From assembly GCF_032854445.1 (NCBI RefSeq), contig NC_088299.1:15927608-15991607 (forward strand): 64,000 bases of DNA, given 5' to 3'. The notes below the pieces were generated by a model. The model ran no database searches, had not been told where the DNA came from, and worked only from the letters and a program-made list of their open reading frames with translations. Both the position numbers and the translations under genes were made by a program. The first letter of the stretch is position 1, and each line of letters starts with the position of its first letter. The DNA is from Liolophura sinensis (lineage: Eukaryota; Mollusca; Polyplacophora; Chitonida; Chitonidae). Below are positions 48,360 to 60,900 of the stretch, one piece after another.

Positions 48360-48935
48360 ATTTGGCCGTAGGGCATGTTGCATGTAGCCTGAGGGACCTA
48401 TGACATACTTCATGTCTGAGTTTTGTAGCTGAGGCCTTTCGGCTGTAGCTGGAGGTTTGGGTTAAAGCTAGGGGTGTTGGGTACCATGGTTGTAGCTGGA
48501 GGTTGTAGTTATAGCTGGGGGATTTTGCTCATTATAACCTGGGACATTTGGTTTTAGTTGGGGGTTTTAGTTATACATGTAGTTGGGCAGTTTTGCTTAC
48601 AGCTGGGGGCTTTAGTTATAGGTGAGGGTAGTGGTGGTTATAGCTGGGCATTTTGGCAATAGTTGGGGATTTCGGTTATAGTTGTGGGCAGGGGTGGGGT
48701 GTGGGGTAGTGTGTGCTTTTAGCTGGGGCGTTGTAGCTATAGCTGGGGATTTTGGTTATAGTTGTGGGGGTTTGAGTTTAGCCGGGGGATTTGGTGATAG
48801 CTGGTGGCTTTGGTGATAGTTGGGGGCTTTGGTGATAGCTGGGGGCTTTGGTGATAGCCGAGGGATTTAGTGGTAGCCGGGGGATTTGGTGATAGCTGGG
48901 GGCTTTTAGTCATAGCTGGATTTTTTTATTAGTTA
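48360..48935 (+). repeat. Imperfect 18-20-bp G-rich repeat
   Basis: Variants of TAGCTGGGGGCTTTGGTGA recur irregularly about 25 times in the intergenic space between the convergent TMEM232 and oxidoreductase genes. Confidence 0.75.
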
Positions 48936-49200
48936 TGTTTGTCTAGTTTAGACAAGAGACATCACATGATCAAAATATTTACTACGAACCTCGCATGCTG
49001 CTCAAGTCGTATAAACATACCCATCGTGGCAGTGATGTGAGCAATGTGTCGCATACAAAGGGTCATACTCTTAACAGCTCGTGCCGTTCTCTAACATTGG
49101 CCGCCACCAATACGACTTTGTGAAATCTTGAACAACATGGAGCTCACAGACTAGAGTCACGACACAAGCACTCTGCCTCAACATTTGTTTTATAATAATT

Positions 49201-49229
49201 TTGATTAGGCTCAGACTGAGCCTAATCAA
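49201..49229. repeat. Perfect 29-bp palindrome (14-bp arms, one-base loop)
   Basis: TTGATTAGGCTCAG, then A, then CTGAGCCTAATCAA. Around it GTGGCAGTGATGTGAGC (about 49026) and GTGGCAGTGATGTAAGC (about 49265) form a direct repeat pair. Confidence 0.85.
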
Positions 49230-49909
49230 GCCTACTGGCTCCAAAGATCAAGCTTGTCTAACGGTGGCAGTGATGTAAGCGAGTGTAGAGATCGGCACAT
49301 GTGCTGTGAGGAGTATGACAAAGGGAGAGTCATTTAGTGAAAAGGGCCAATCACAAATCTTGAAGTGACCAATACAAAATCAAGAAATTCATGAGGTGTA
49401 AATAAAATAAAATAAAGACATTTCATACATTGTCCATATATTATACAAATATACATGTATATAAATTATGTACAATCTCCTGAAAATCTGTGTGCTGTAC
49501 AACATGGTAGCTATTTGAATTACACCAGAGCAACAGATCTTCACTGTTACACATGGACACGGCCAACATTACATCATCACACCCTGGTACCCGGATTGAC
49601 AACCATAACAAGTTGTCTAACATCAAGTTCATTCATTCAGATTTTAAAAGCAAATATTAAATACTAAAAGATTTCACCACAACATGTCTCAAATCTGTCA
49701 TATGACTCGATAGTTGCCTGGCTGTAATGTTGGGAATGATGCCAGTCTACACAATTACGCAATTCTTCAGGTGATAAAAGGCCCGTAATAACAACAAGTT
49801 GACAGCAGCCTACTACAAATTAGGGTAACCTACTAACTGCGTTCAGCCACTTGAAAAGCCTTAACAGTGAAACAGTAGTCTAGGACCTCAGCAAAAGTAC
49901 CTGAATGAT
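49230..49909. other. Intergenic sequence
   Basis: No gene or repeat recognised apart from the direct-repeat arm noted with the palindrome. Confidence 0.5.
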
Positions 49910-50070
49910 TTATCTATTTATTTATTTGATTGGTGTTTTATGCCGTACTCAAGATTGCCATATTTCACTTATACCACGGCTGCCAGGATTATGGTAGGAG
50001 AAAACCGGGCAGAGCCCACCGGAAACCCACAACCATCTGCAGGTTGTTGACAGACCTTCCCACATACCAA
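49910..50070 (-). mobile_element. SINE family A, 5'-truncated
   Basis: TATTTATTTGATTGGTGTTT, TGCCGTACTCAAGATTGCCA, AAAACCGGGCAGAGCCCACC, CAGACCTTCCCACATACC; the tRNA-like head is missing. Confidence 0.88.
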
Positions 50071-50089
50071 GGCCCCACCTGAAGGGTTT

Positions 50090-50535
50090 ATCACAGTATA
50101 ACAGTAGTGTGTAAACTGAGTACAACTGCATGAGGCCGTAACAGTAAAACAGTTATCAGGAACTTAAGTACAACCCCATGAGGCCTTAACAGTGAAACAG
50201 CTGTCTAATGTACAAACTCAGTACAACCACATAAGGCCTTAACAGTAAACCAGTAGTGTGGAACCCCAGTGCAACCATATGAAGCCTTAACAGGAGTGTG
50301 GAACCCCAGTACAATCAAATGAAGCCTTAACAGCAATATGAAGCCTTGACAGTAATGTGAAATCTCAGTACAGCCACATGCAGCCTTAACAGTAGTGTGG
50401 AACCCCAGTACAACCACATAAAGCCTTAACAGTAAAAAGGTAGTACGGAAACTCAGGACAGCCACATTAAGTGTTAACAATATTGTGGAACCTCAGTACA
50501 ACCACATGAAGCCTTAACAGTATAACAATAGTGTA
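50090..50535 (+). repeat. About 40-48-bp imperfect repeat, about 11 units
   Basis: Built from GTGTGGAACCCCAGTACAAC and CACATGAAGCCTTAACAGTA with frequent indels. Confidence 0.8.
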
Positions 50536-50784
50536 GAAACTCAAGAAATATATCTTTAATAAAGCAAGTAGCGCTGAAAATGCACCATACTGCACATAAT
50601 AAACTTTCTCATTTCTGCAACAATGTAACTGTCCTGTAACAGCTTCCAACGAACATTCACATGAATGCATGGATTTGGCAAATGTTGCAGATTGTGTAAA
50701 ACAACTCTCAAAACTGGAGCAAATATAAATCTTGCTTACATCTTTAAACGGCAGTAGTGAAAGGAACATAAAAAGCCAGTGGCA

Positions 50785-51215
50785 TATGCATATACAGCCC
50801 AAAACACCTGTCGCATATACAGCCCAAAACACCTGTCGCACATACAGCCCAAAACACCTGTTGCATATACAGCCCAAAACACCTGTTGCATGTACAGCTC
50901 AAAACACCTGTCACATATATAGCCCAAAACACCTGTCACATATACAGCCCAAAATGCCTGTCACACATACAGCACAAAACACCTGTCACATATACAGCAG
51001 AAAACACCTGTCACAAATACAGCCCAAAACACCTGTTGCATGTACAACCCAAAACACCTGTTGCACATACAGCCCAAAACACCCGTCACATGTACAGCCC
51101 AAAACACATGTTGCATGTACAGCCCAAAACACCTGTCACATACACAGCCCAAAACACCTTCCACACATACAGCCCAAAACACCTGTCACATATATAGCCC
51201 AAAACACCAGTCAAG
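50785..51215 (+). repeat. 25-bp minisatellite, about 17 units
   Basis: Unit TACAGCCCAAAACACCTGTC then ACATA. It lies downstream of the oxidoreductase stop. Confidence 0.93.
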
Positions 51216-51865
51216 ACGGAGTAAATCCTACAGCTTGAAACATGGAAGTACATGATGTATACATGTATCAATCACTTTTCAAACGTGTGGAATAAAGGAT
51301 GGTATCTTCCGGGAAATACCAACTCAAAGCTGAATAATTCACATATAAAAATGCATACAGTTATCAAAACTGGACTAATCCATGTAAAGAATGGTTCAAG
51401 ACCCATGAAAGTTAAGGTAAATTGTGTATTTGATATACATGTAAGGCTAGGAAGTATAATTTCTAGATTATAACATGATAAAACACATCCTGAATATAAA
51501 TGGAATACCTTTCCAAAGCGAAAACAATATGTGCAGTGTAGCAGCATAAGACACTTGATGATATTAGCACTGGCTTAGTGTCTTAGGATCTCCACATTGA
51601 TCTCTACATTGGTTCAAAATCTGTTCACAAGGACATCCAGGGCAAGTCACAGCAGACATACTGGAGTATGTAGAGTGAGGAAAATCAAGCTCCCTGGTCT
51701 CAAACCATTGTGTATGAACTTGACTGGTTGAAAACGGTCATAGATATCTTCACAGAAAAAGGTGTGACAACAGAAGGATGAACACATGCAAACACAGAAA
51801 GCATTTCCATGGTCCCTCAACATTAATGGAGCAGGTTCCTGTCACGTGTCCTTATCTACATTGAC

Positions 51866-51991
51866 ACGGAGGTAACTCTACTTTCCTTCCTGGCGTTCTC
51901 TGCAGCACAGATTACTTTACAGTGACAGGGAGATAACTCTATTTTCCTTCCTGGCCTTCTCAGCAGCAAAGACCAGGAGGTGGCTTCTGAG
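51866..51991 (-). repeat. Two-copy duplication of the last oxidoreductase exon end
   Basis: The sequence around AACTCTATTTTCCTTCCTGG (in the coding exon, 51935 on) recurs 61 bp away beyond the stop (AACTCTACTTTCCTTCCTGG, 51874 on), including the copy of CTCAGCAGCA. The copy lies in the 3' UTR. Confidence 0.8.
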
Positions 51992-54900
51992 GCTCTCTTC
52001 TGGTCCAGTTGACAGCAAAGACGAATCACCTGTCTGAACACATCAACAAAATACCATTTATCCCTTTAATGACTAGAAGTGAAAGCTCAAATACTGTTAG
52101 TTTTTTTATTATGACAGAGTTAAAAAAATCCAAAGTTGCCTTGGGATACTTTGTATTATGTCTACATGTTGTGCATTTCACAGGCCTCAAGAATTGTATA
52201 TTATGTATAACTGTATATTATGGGTACTGGCAGGAGTGGTGGTGTGTACTGTTAGGAGGGGTGGGGTGTACTGGGAGGAGGGGTGGATTTATTCGTACGA
52301 GAGGTGAATGTACTGTTAGTGGGGGGGGTGTACTGGGAGGAGGAGCGGGGTGTACTGTTAGGAGGGGTGGGGTGAACTGGGAGGAGGGGTGGGTGTACTC
52401 ATACAAGGGGTGAAATGTACTGGGAGGAGGGGTGGGTGTACTGGGAGGAGGGGTGGGGTGTACTGCTAGGAGGGGTGGGTGCACTGTTACGAGGGCTGGG
52501 GTGTACCGTTTCGAGGGCTGGGGTGTACTGGTAGGAGGGGAGAAATGTACTGGTGAGAGGAGTGGGTGTACTGGTAGGAGGGGTGAAATGTACTGGTACG
52601 AGGGGTGGAGTATCCTGGTGAGAGGGGTGAATACTGGTAGGATGGGTGGGGTGTGTTGATAAGACAGGTGAAATGTACTAGTATGAGGGGTAAAATGTAT
52701 TGCTAGGATGGATGAAATGTACTGGTAGGATGGAGGAAATGTACAGGTAGGACAGGTGAGGCGTACTGGTAAAAGGGGTGGGGTGTACTGGTAGGAAGGG
52801 AGAGGTGGGGTGTACTGGTGCCAGGCTGGGTCTACTGTTGGAAGAGGTGGGCTATACTGGTGGGAGGGGTGAATACTGGTAGAGTGGGTGGGGTGTGTTG
52901 ATAGGACAGGTGAAATGGACTAAAAAGAGAGGTGAAATGTATTGCTAGGATGGGGTTTTGTGTGGGTGAGCCCTGTAAGTGTGTGTTTGTGTGAAGAGTG
53001 AGGGAGTGAGTCAATGAGTGCTTGGGGGAATGCCAAGGGAGGAAGTTACAACTTACAACTCTTAGGTGTGACCCGACCTAGGATTGACCCTTTATCTACC
53101 GCCCCCAAGCAGACACTCCACCCGCTGAGGTACAGGGGTCAGTTGACTGGGGGAGTACTAGGTATGGAAGAAAAACATGAGTGAAGTGTATACGCTGAGA
53201 CCTTTACCTGAAGGGCCTTGAGGAAGGACCTGATTGTCCGATAGTCTGCCCCACCATGACCTGACAGACCCGCTGGAGCATTGCTAAGCTCTGGGCTGTG
53301 TGTTACTGAAACAAAACAAGTGGCTGACCTTACAAGGGCCTAACATTTTAATTCAGGACATAGCTTAGGCCAAAATGTTTTATGACATATCAATTGAATG
53401 AGCATCAGTCCTAATTATTTATTTATTTATTTCATGTGATTATTGCCTTATCCAAGAACTTTTAAACCAGAAACCAGAGTGATCAGAGTGATAACAGGAA
53501 ACTGGACTGATGCAAGGAACTTTAAGTGACCAGAGTGATCACATGAAACCAAAGTGAGCAAGGGAAACTGTAGTTGTCAGAGGAACATTGAGTGACCAGA
53601 GGACACCATAGTGATCAAATGAAACTAAACTGAGCAAGGGAAAGCAGGAGTTATAACACAAAACTAGAGTGATCAGACAAAACAAAGTCAGCAATGGGAA
53701 ACGTAAGATCAAGGGAAACCAGAGTGATCAGATGAAACCAAACTGAGCAAAGGAAACTGGAGTGATCAGAAGAAAACAGAGTGACCAGATGAAACCAAAC
53801 TGAGCAAGGGAAAGCAGGAGTGATGAGAGGAAACCACAGTGACCAGAAGAAACAGTCAGCAATGGGAAACAGGTGATCAGAGAAAACCAGAGTGAACAAA
53901 GGAAACTAGAGTGATCAGATGAAACAAAGCCAGTAATGGGAAACGTGTGATCAAGGGAAACCAGAGTGATCAGAAGAAACAGTCAGCAATGGGAAACAGG
54001 TGATCAGAGAAAACCAGAGTGATCAGAAGAAACCAGTGAACAAAGGAAACTAGAGTGATCAGATGAAACAACGCGAGCAATTGGAAACTGGGGTAATCAG
54101 AGGAAACCAGAGTGACCAGATGAAACCAAACTGAGCAATGGAAAGCAGGAGTGATCAGAGGAAACCACAGTGACTAGATGAAACAAAATCAGTAATGGGA
54201 AACAGGTGATTAGAGAAAACCAGAGTGATCAGATGAAACCATAGTGATCAGGGGAATCCAAAGTGAGCACTGGAAGCTGAAGTGATCAGAGGAAACCAGA
54301 ATGATCAGAGGAAATCAGAGTGATCAGGGGAATCCAAAGTGAGCACTGGAAGCTGAAGTGATCAGAGGAACCAGAATGATCAGAGGAACCAGAGTGATCA
54401 GGGGAATCCAAAGTGAGCACTGGAAGCTGAAGTGATCAGAGGAACCAGAATGATCAGAGGAACCAGAGTGATCAGGGGAATCCAAAGTGAGCACTGGAAG
54501 CTGAAGTGATCAGAGGAAACCAGAATGATCAGAGGAAATCAGAGTGATCAGGGGAATCCAAAGTGAGCACTGGAAGCTGAAGTGATCAGAGGAAACCAGA
54601 ATGATCAGAGGAACCAGAGTGATCAAGGGAATCCAAAGTCAGGAAGGGAAAGTTGAGTGATCAGAGGACACCAGAGTGAGCTAGGAAACCCGAGGGACCA
54701 GAGTAAACCACCACCTTTCCACAAGGTACCGGACAAATAGATTGGAAAACCAAATCAAAAAGACCTGGTTTTGAAAATGCAGCTTCTTAGGTCAAGAGCC
54801 TGGCAGTGGAGCAGCAATCCAGCACACAATGTAGTTCAGCCAACATGAACTCTCAAAAAATAATGTCAACTGCTTCTACCAAGTCATACTGAACGATTAC

Positions 54901-57900
54901 ATACATGTATGTGTAGCAGCTAGAATATAAAGTTGAGATGATGCTAAGAGCTAACACACCTCTCAAGGGGAATGAGAGTCAAGTATATCTCATCCTTTTT
55001 ACTTGAAAGGTCTCCTAGACAACTGTACATGCTTTAATTGCCATTTGTCTCTCCTGAAAAAGTTCCAGTCTCCTAACATGGAGGTACAGAGGTTCACATG
55101 ATCATTTGGGTGATACCTACATGCAAAAGACCAGTGCACTGTACCCAGACAAAACGTGATTGTAGAACTGTTCAGTGAATGTAGAGCTGCCAAGTGTACG
55201 TGCAGTGAAATGCTAAGTTGCCAAATGAGTGCAAAGGTCCCAAATAAATTCAGAGAGGATGGGTGAATAAAGGCTTGGCAGGATCACATTTTTTTAAACC
55301 CTCACACAGTTAATGTACCAAGGAGCTTCACAAAGCTAGATGTACCAAGGGGATACAGAGCTCTAAAGGGGATTAAGGGGATAAAAAGGCTGTTAAGGGG
55401 ATTGATAACTGCAGATAGTTGTCACATAAATAGGAAGAAAAGACGAGTGGCTATGCATGAGACACATAGCAAAATAAAATCATGTGCTCTTAATTATATG
55501 TGCAGGAATTTGAGACAACACCCAAAGATACATTAAAATTAACCAGGAAAGCTGTTTGTCCCATAAGAATGTATACTCTCTTTAAACCATGTGAGAAACA
55601 CCTTTTTGCCTATATCAAGAGTTGATTTTCAATGCCTATGCAGCTATATTCCTGAAATGACCATTTTGGCTGGTTAAAAGTGACCTTTGTACTTACTCAT
55701 TTTTCTGGTGCGGAAATCATATTGATAGACTGGTCCCCCAAACTTACATGTCAGCTCCCCCTATAGGGAACAATTACAATATGTGTAGGTCAACCAGAAA
55801 AAAAACCTATCAGTTTTGTACACAAATGCCTAACATTGGCTGCTTGTCTCATAAAAACAATCTTTGTGTTAGAGATTGGATTTCTGGAGGAAAATGACAA
55901 AAACTGGATACCTCAATCAGTTTTATGATTTCAACATGGAATGTAGCCTTTGCAGAGGGAAAAAGAGGTGTGTTTACTGGATGCGTCAGTAATGAGTTTA
56001 GGCTACTGGATCTTTTCAGATTTTACTGTGTCAGAGACAAAGAACGCGTATATATCAACATCACTATTAGAGACGGGTTTAAAATTATCTTTGATGATCA
56101 CAAATGGAAACTGATCAAGTCAAAACAGAATACCCCAACCTTTATAAATAGCTTTTATCCCCTTATTTTTTTCCAACACAAATTTACCACACTCTTTTTG
56201 TCAGCAAATTTTGACTGAATAATAAATAAATTGAATGCTGTGATGAGAAACTCCGGGTGCATACACACTCATAGGGATCTTTCCAGTCTGAAGCACTGAT
56301 TGACTTAACACACTGTAAGCTTTAACATAAATAAGGGAACCTGGCCACTCACCATGGTGCCATGGACTTTGACTTCTCGTCGGCAGACAGACTCTGTAAA
56401 GGCCACCATGGTGAAGGAGACGGTCTGACCTTGATCAAACTGTAAGTTCACCACCTAGAACATCAAAAACGTCAGAGTGAAGTCTTTAGTGATGTGAAAA
56501 CAAGATTAAAGCTACCAAAGAGCTCAGCTGAAGAAAAAACATGACTGCAAAACTTCTCCTCAATATATAAAAAGCTATTTGAGTTTGCACACTTGACATT
56601 AATACTAATGTTGAGTAACAAATCAGTGACAAAGTCATTAATTTTTTAATTTACCATTACAGGATAAATTAGCATAAACCAGGACTTCCTGGGCAGTACA
56701 ACCACAAGCAGGGCATCAATGATGAAACACCCTTCTTCTTGCATCAGTGTGGTTTACAATGTACAGGTGCAAGCAGGGCTTCAGTGATGAAATAATCCCT
56801 TCTTGTGTCACTGTGGTTTACAATGTACAAGTGCAAGCAGGGCTTCAGTGGTGAAATAATCCCTTCCTGCATCAGTGTGGTTTACAATGTACAGGTGCTA
56901 GCAGGGCTTCAGTGATGAAATAATCCCTTCTTGTGTCACTGTGGTTTACAATGTATAGGTGCAAGCAGGGCATCAGTGATGAAATAATCCCTTCTTGTGT
57001 CACTGTGGTTTACAATGTACAGGTGCAAGCAGGGCTTCAGTGATGAAATAATCCCTTCTTTTGTCACTGTGGTTTACAATGTATAGATACAAGCAGGGCA
57101 TCAGTGATGAAATAATCCCTTGTGTCACGGTGGTTTACAATGTACAGGTGCAAGCATGGCATCAGTGATAAAATAATCCCTTCTTGTGTCACTGTGGTTT
57201 ACAATGTATAGATACAAGCAGGGCATCAGTGATGAAATAATCCCTTCTTTTGTCATTGTGGTTTACAATGTACACGTGCAAGCAGGGCATCAGTGATGAA
57301 ATAATCCCTTCTTGTGTCACTGTGGTTTACAATGTACACGTGCAAGCAGAGCATCAGTGATGAAATAATCCCTTCTTGTGTCACTGTGGTTTACAATGTA
57401 CACGTGCAAGCAGGGCATCAGTGATGAAATAATCCCTTCTTGTGTCACTGTGGTTTACAATGTACACGTGCAAGCAGAGCATCAGTGATGAAATAATCCC
57501 TTCTTGTGTCACTGTGGTTTACAATGTACACGTGCAAGCAGAGCATCAGTGATGAAATAATCCCTTCTTGTGTCACTGTGGTTTACAATGTACACGTGCA
57601 AGCAGAGCATCAGTGATGAAATAATCCCTTCTTGTGTCACTGTGGTTTACAATGTACACGTGCAAGCAGGGCATCAGTGATGAAATAATCCCTTCTTGTG
57701 TCACTGTGGTTTACAATGTACAGGTGCAAGCAGGGCATCAGTGATGAAATAATCCCTTCTTGTGTCACTGTGGTTTACAATGTACAGAAACAAGCAGGGC
57801 ATCAGTGATGAAATAATCCCTTCTTGTGTCACTGTGGTTTACAATGTACAGAAACAAGCAGGGCATCAGTGATGAAATAATCCCTTCTTATGTCACTGTG

Positions 57901-60900
57901 GTTTACAATGTGCAGATACAAACCTGAGATCAACCCATGCTATTTGACACGTATTTGTCATTAACACACAAGCATCAATCAACACAGGAAAACATATGCG
58001 CAAAATCTGAGCTTAACATGTATACAAAACATTTTGGGTTTTTTTAATGTAAATACAGTACTGCTTAATTCTAATGTTGTATCTTAGACATATGTGGGTC
58101 GGAATAACCTTGTATAAAAATATTTTCACAAAATTATTGTCACACACACTGGAATTAGTGAAAATTTTGTGAACTTGATACTATAGGTGTACCTGGTGGG
58201 TAACAACATCATTGTCGCAGTCATACACACATCGCCCGTATGGGCCAGTCCTTAGAGCTTCTGTCACGCTTTCAATGTCAGGAATGTCCACCACAACATC
58301 AACAGGCCAGTGAGTATTTCCCTGGGAAAACACAAGACTGACTTTCAATCTGACTTTCATTCTCAGTTGCAGTTTTATATATACATGTTGTCTTCTCCTG
58401 TTGTAAAAAGAGTAAAAACAGAGTGGATGTTAATCACAGTCCATGCTCTTCACGATACTACCGGTAAACACTTTCAGTACTGAACCTTGATGACCATCTA
58501 CACTGTCCTGGATTATTGCCCTAAAATGTGAAAATATGAAGGAAATTAAAATCACAAGTAATAATAAATACTTACCCTGACTGTTGAGTGAACATGTTAT
58601 TCAATACTGAAAGAAAACAATGTAAAATTTTATATTTTTGTTAGGCCCTCTGGGCGATATGCCCTCTTGAAATTGTCAGTAATATCATTAAACCATAATC
58701 TTGTGCACCGGCCACAGGGAAAATCATCAGGCCAAATTTGCTGAATTTTTACATGGTGCTTGCCAACCTTTAAACCAGCACAACTGAATCGAACAAATAC
58801 ATTTTTGAGACCTTACTGACCTCAGGATTATGAATTTCAATGAAATATTCTCCTTCAAAATATGGCATCTTGTAATTGCCAAAAAACGTTTAAAAATTTA
58901 ATATGCAGGCTTTGTGCAAGAGTGCACAAAACATGCCATTGCAGTTTTCCATAGGAACAGGCATCAAGCTGGCAACAGTCTGTTCTTTCTGTCTTTTGTT
59001 CTCTGCTGTGAGCAGAAGATCAAAGCTACATAATCTCTATGCACTAAATGGCAGTCTCTGGTTCAAATCCAGGGTATTTTTTTTCTCACATTTTTTCGAT
59101 AGCAATCCCTGGAATTTCTGTTCTCAACAGCTAGGTTTTGTGTTGGAATTATCAGAGATTTCTATAAATTCTTGGATCTTGATATTATGCTGCATCCAAA
59201 GTTTGGACATTAGGTCCTGGAAAACAGTGCAGATAGTCAGACTTTTTTGCAGATAAGCAACATCAAGGTAGTGTATACTGTGGGAGGAGATATCTGGAAT
59301 TGTCAGTTTGAGACAAGTGATATTCAGCATTTGTCTACAGATGACAACTGATTATTCCATCCCACAGAATGCACAATGTTTAAATTATACCAAAAAGGTA
59401 AAGAAAAGAGTGATAACTGAGTTAGAAATCATGTGTCAGATCATTGGCTAGTGTCACATATTAATACTGCTTAGTGAATGTAGAATATAACTTTGTGAAA
59501 GTGGGATATTACTTTGTAAATATGGGATATTGCCTTGTGAATGTGGGATATTACTTTGTGAATGTGGGATATTACTTTGTGAATGTGGGATATTACTTTG
59601 TGAATGTGGGATATTACTTTGTAAATATGGGATATTGCCTTGTGAATGTGGGATATTAGTTTTTGAATGTGGGATATTGCCTTGTGAAAGTGGGATATTG
59701 CTTTGTGAATGTGGGATGTTGCTTTGTGAATGTGGGATGTTGCTTTGTGAAAGTGGGATGTTGCTTTGTGAATGAGGGATACTACTTTGTGAGTATGGGA
59801 CATTGCTTTGTGAATTTGGGATATTACTTCGTGAATTTGGGATATTGCTTTGTGAATGTAGGATATTGCTTTTTGAATGTGGGACATTGCCTTGTGAATG
59901 TGGGATGTTGCTCTGTGAAAGTGGGATGTTGCTTTGTGAATGGGATATTGCGCTGTGAATGTGGGATATTACTTTGTGAGAGTGATGTTCCTCTGCTTGT
60001 CATTATCTATGTGTGCATATTCAATCTATTGGCAATTTGATTTATTTCTTTCCTTCTTATTTAATGGCAAGCTCTGGATTTTTTCAAGTGTACAATGATG
60101 GTTAAAGTATTTATTTATTCATTTGATTGGTGTTTTATGCCGTACTCAAGAATATGTCACTTATATGATGGCGGCCGGCTTTATGGTGGGAGGAAACCCT
60201 TGACCGTCCACAGGTTCTTGACATTAGAGCAGAGTGTACAATGCTAATAACAGTACTTCTAAACAAGATCAAAGTGTAAAGGGAGATAACCAGGTTACTA
60301 GATAAGGCTACGTGTTACCTGTTTGACTTGATTCAGGTAAAGCTTGACGGCAGAGTAAGGACATTCCTTCTCCACTTTACAGTCCAGACACCGATTGGCT
60401 GCCCCCTCGGGCTGCAAACACCGGATTAAGGGAAATACATGACAAGCCATTAGGGGAACACATAACAAACCACGACGGGAAAAACATGACAAGCCATTAG
60501 GGGAACACATAACAAACCACGACGGGAAAAACATGACAAGACATGACAGTAGCAGTAACTCATCAGTCACAGTAGCAATAATTCATCTTAAAAGAAAAAT
60601 AACACATAATATAACCACTGGTTATTTTGAATGAGGGCTGTAAAAACAGACCTATGCAACCATTGCCATTTGTTCTGTGCACCACCTGCCTGACTGATGA
60701 CACCCTCATTACAAATTCCTAGCATTATTACCTTGTGTTCCTCGGTAAAGTCTGTCAGCTGTCCGAATGATGACACCCTCATTAACAACTCATAGCATTA
60801 TTACTTTGTGTTCCTTGGTAAAGTGTCTCAGCTGTCCCAATGATGACACCCTCATTACCAACTCCTAGCATTATTACCTTCTGTTCCTTGGTAAAGTCTG

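Noticed and set aside
55925-56218. 97-residue plus-strand frame
   Set aside because: Antisense to an oxidoreductase intron, no family features.
59471-60040. Histidine/valine-rich repeat proteins on both strands
   Set aside because: By-product of the 21-bp repeat inside an oxidoreductase intron.
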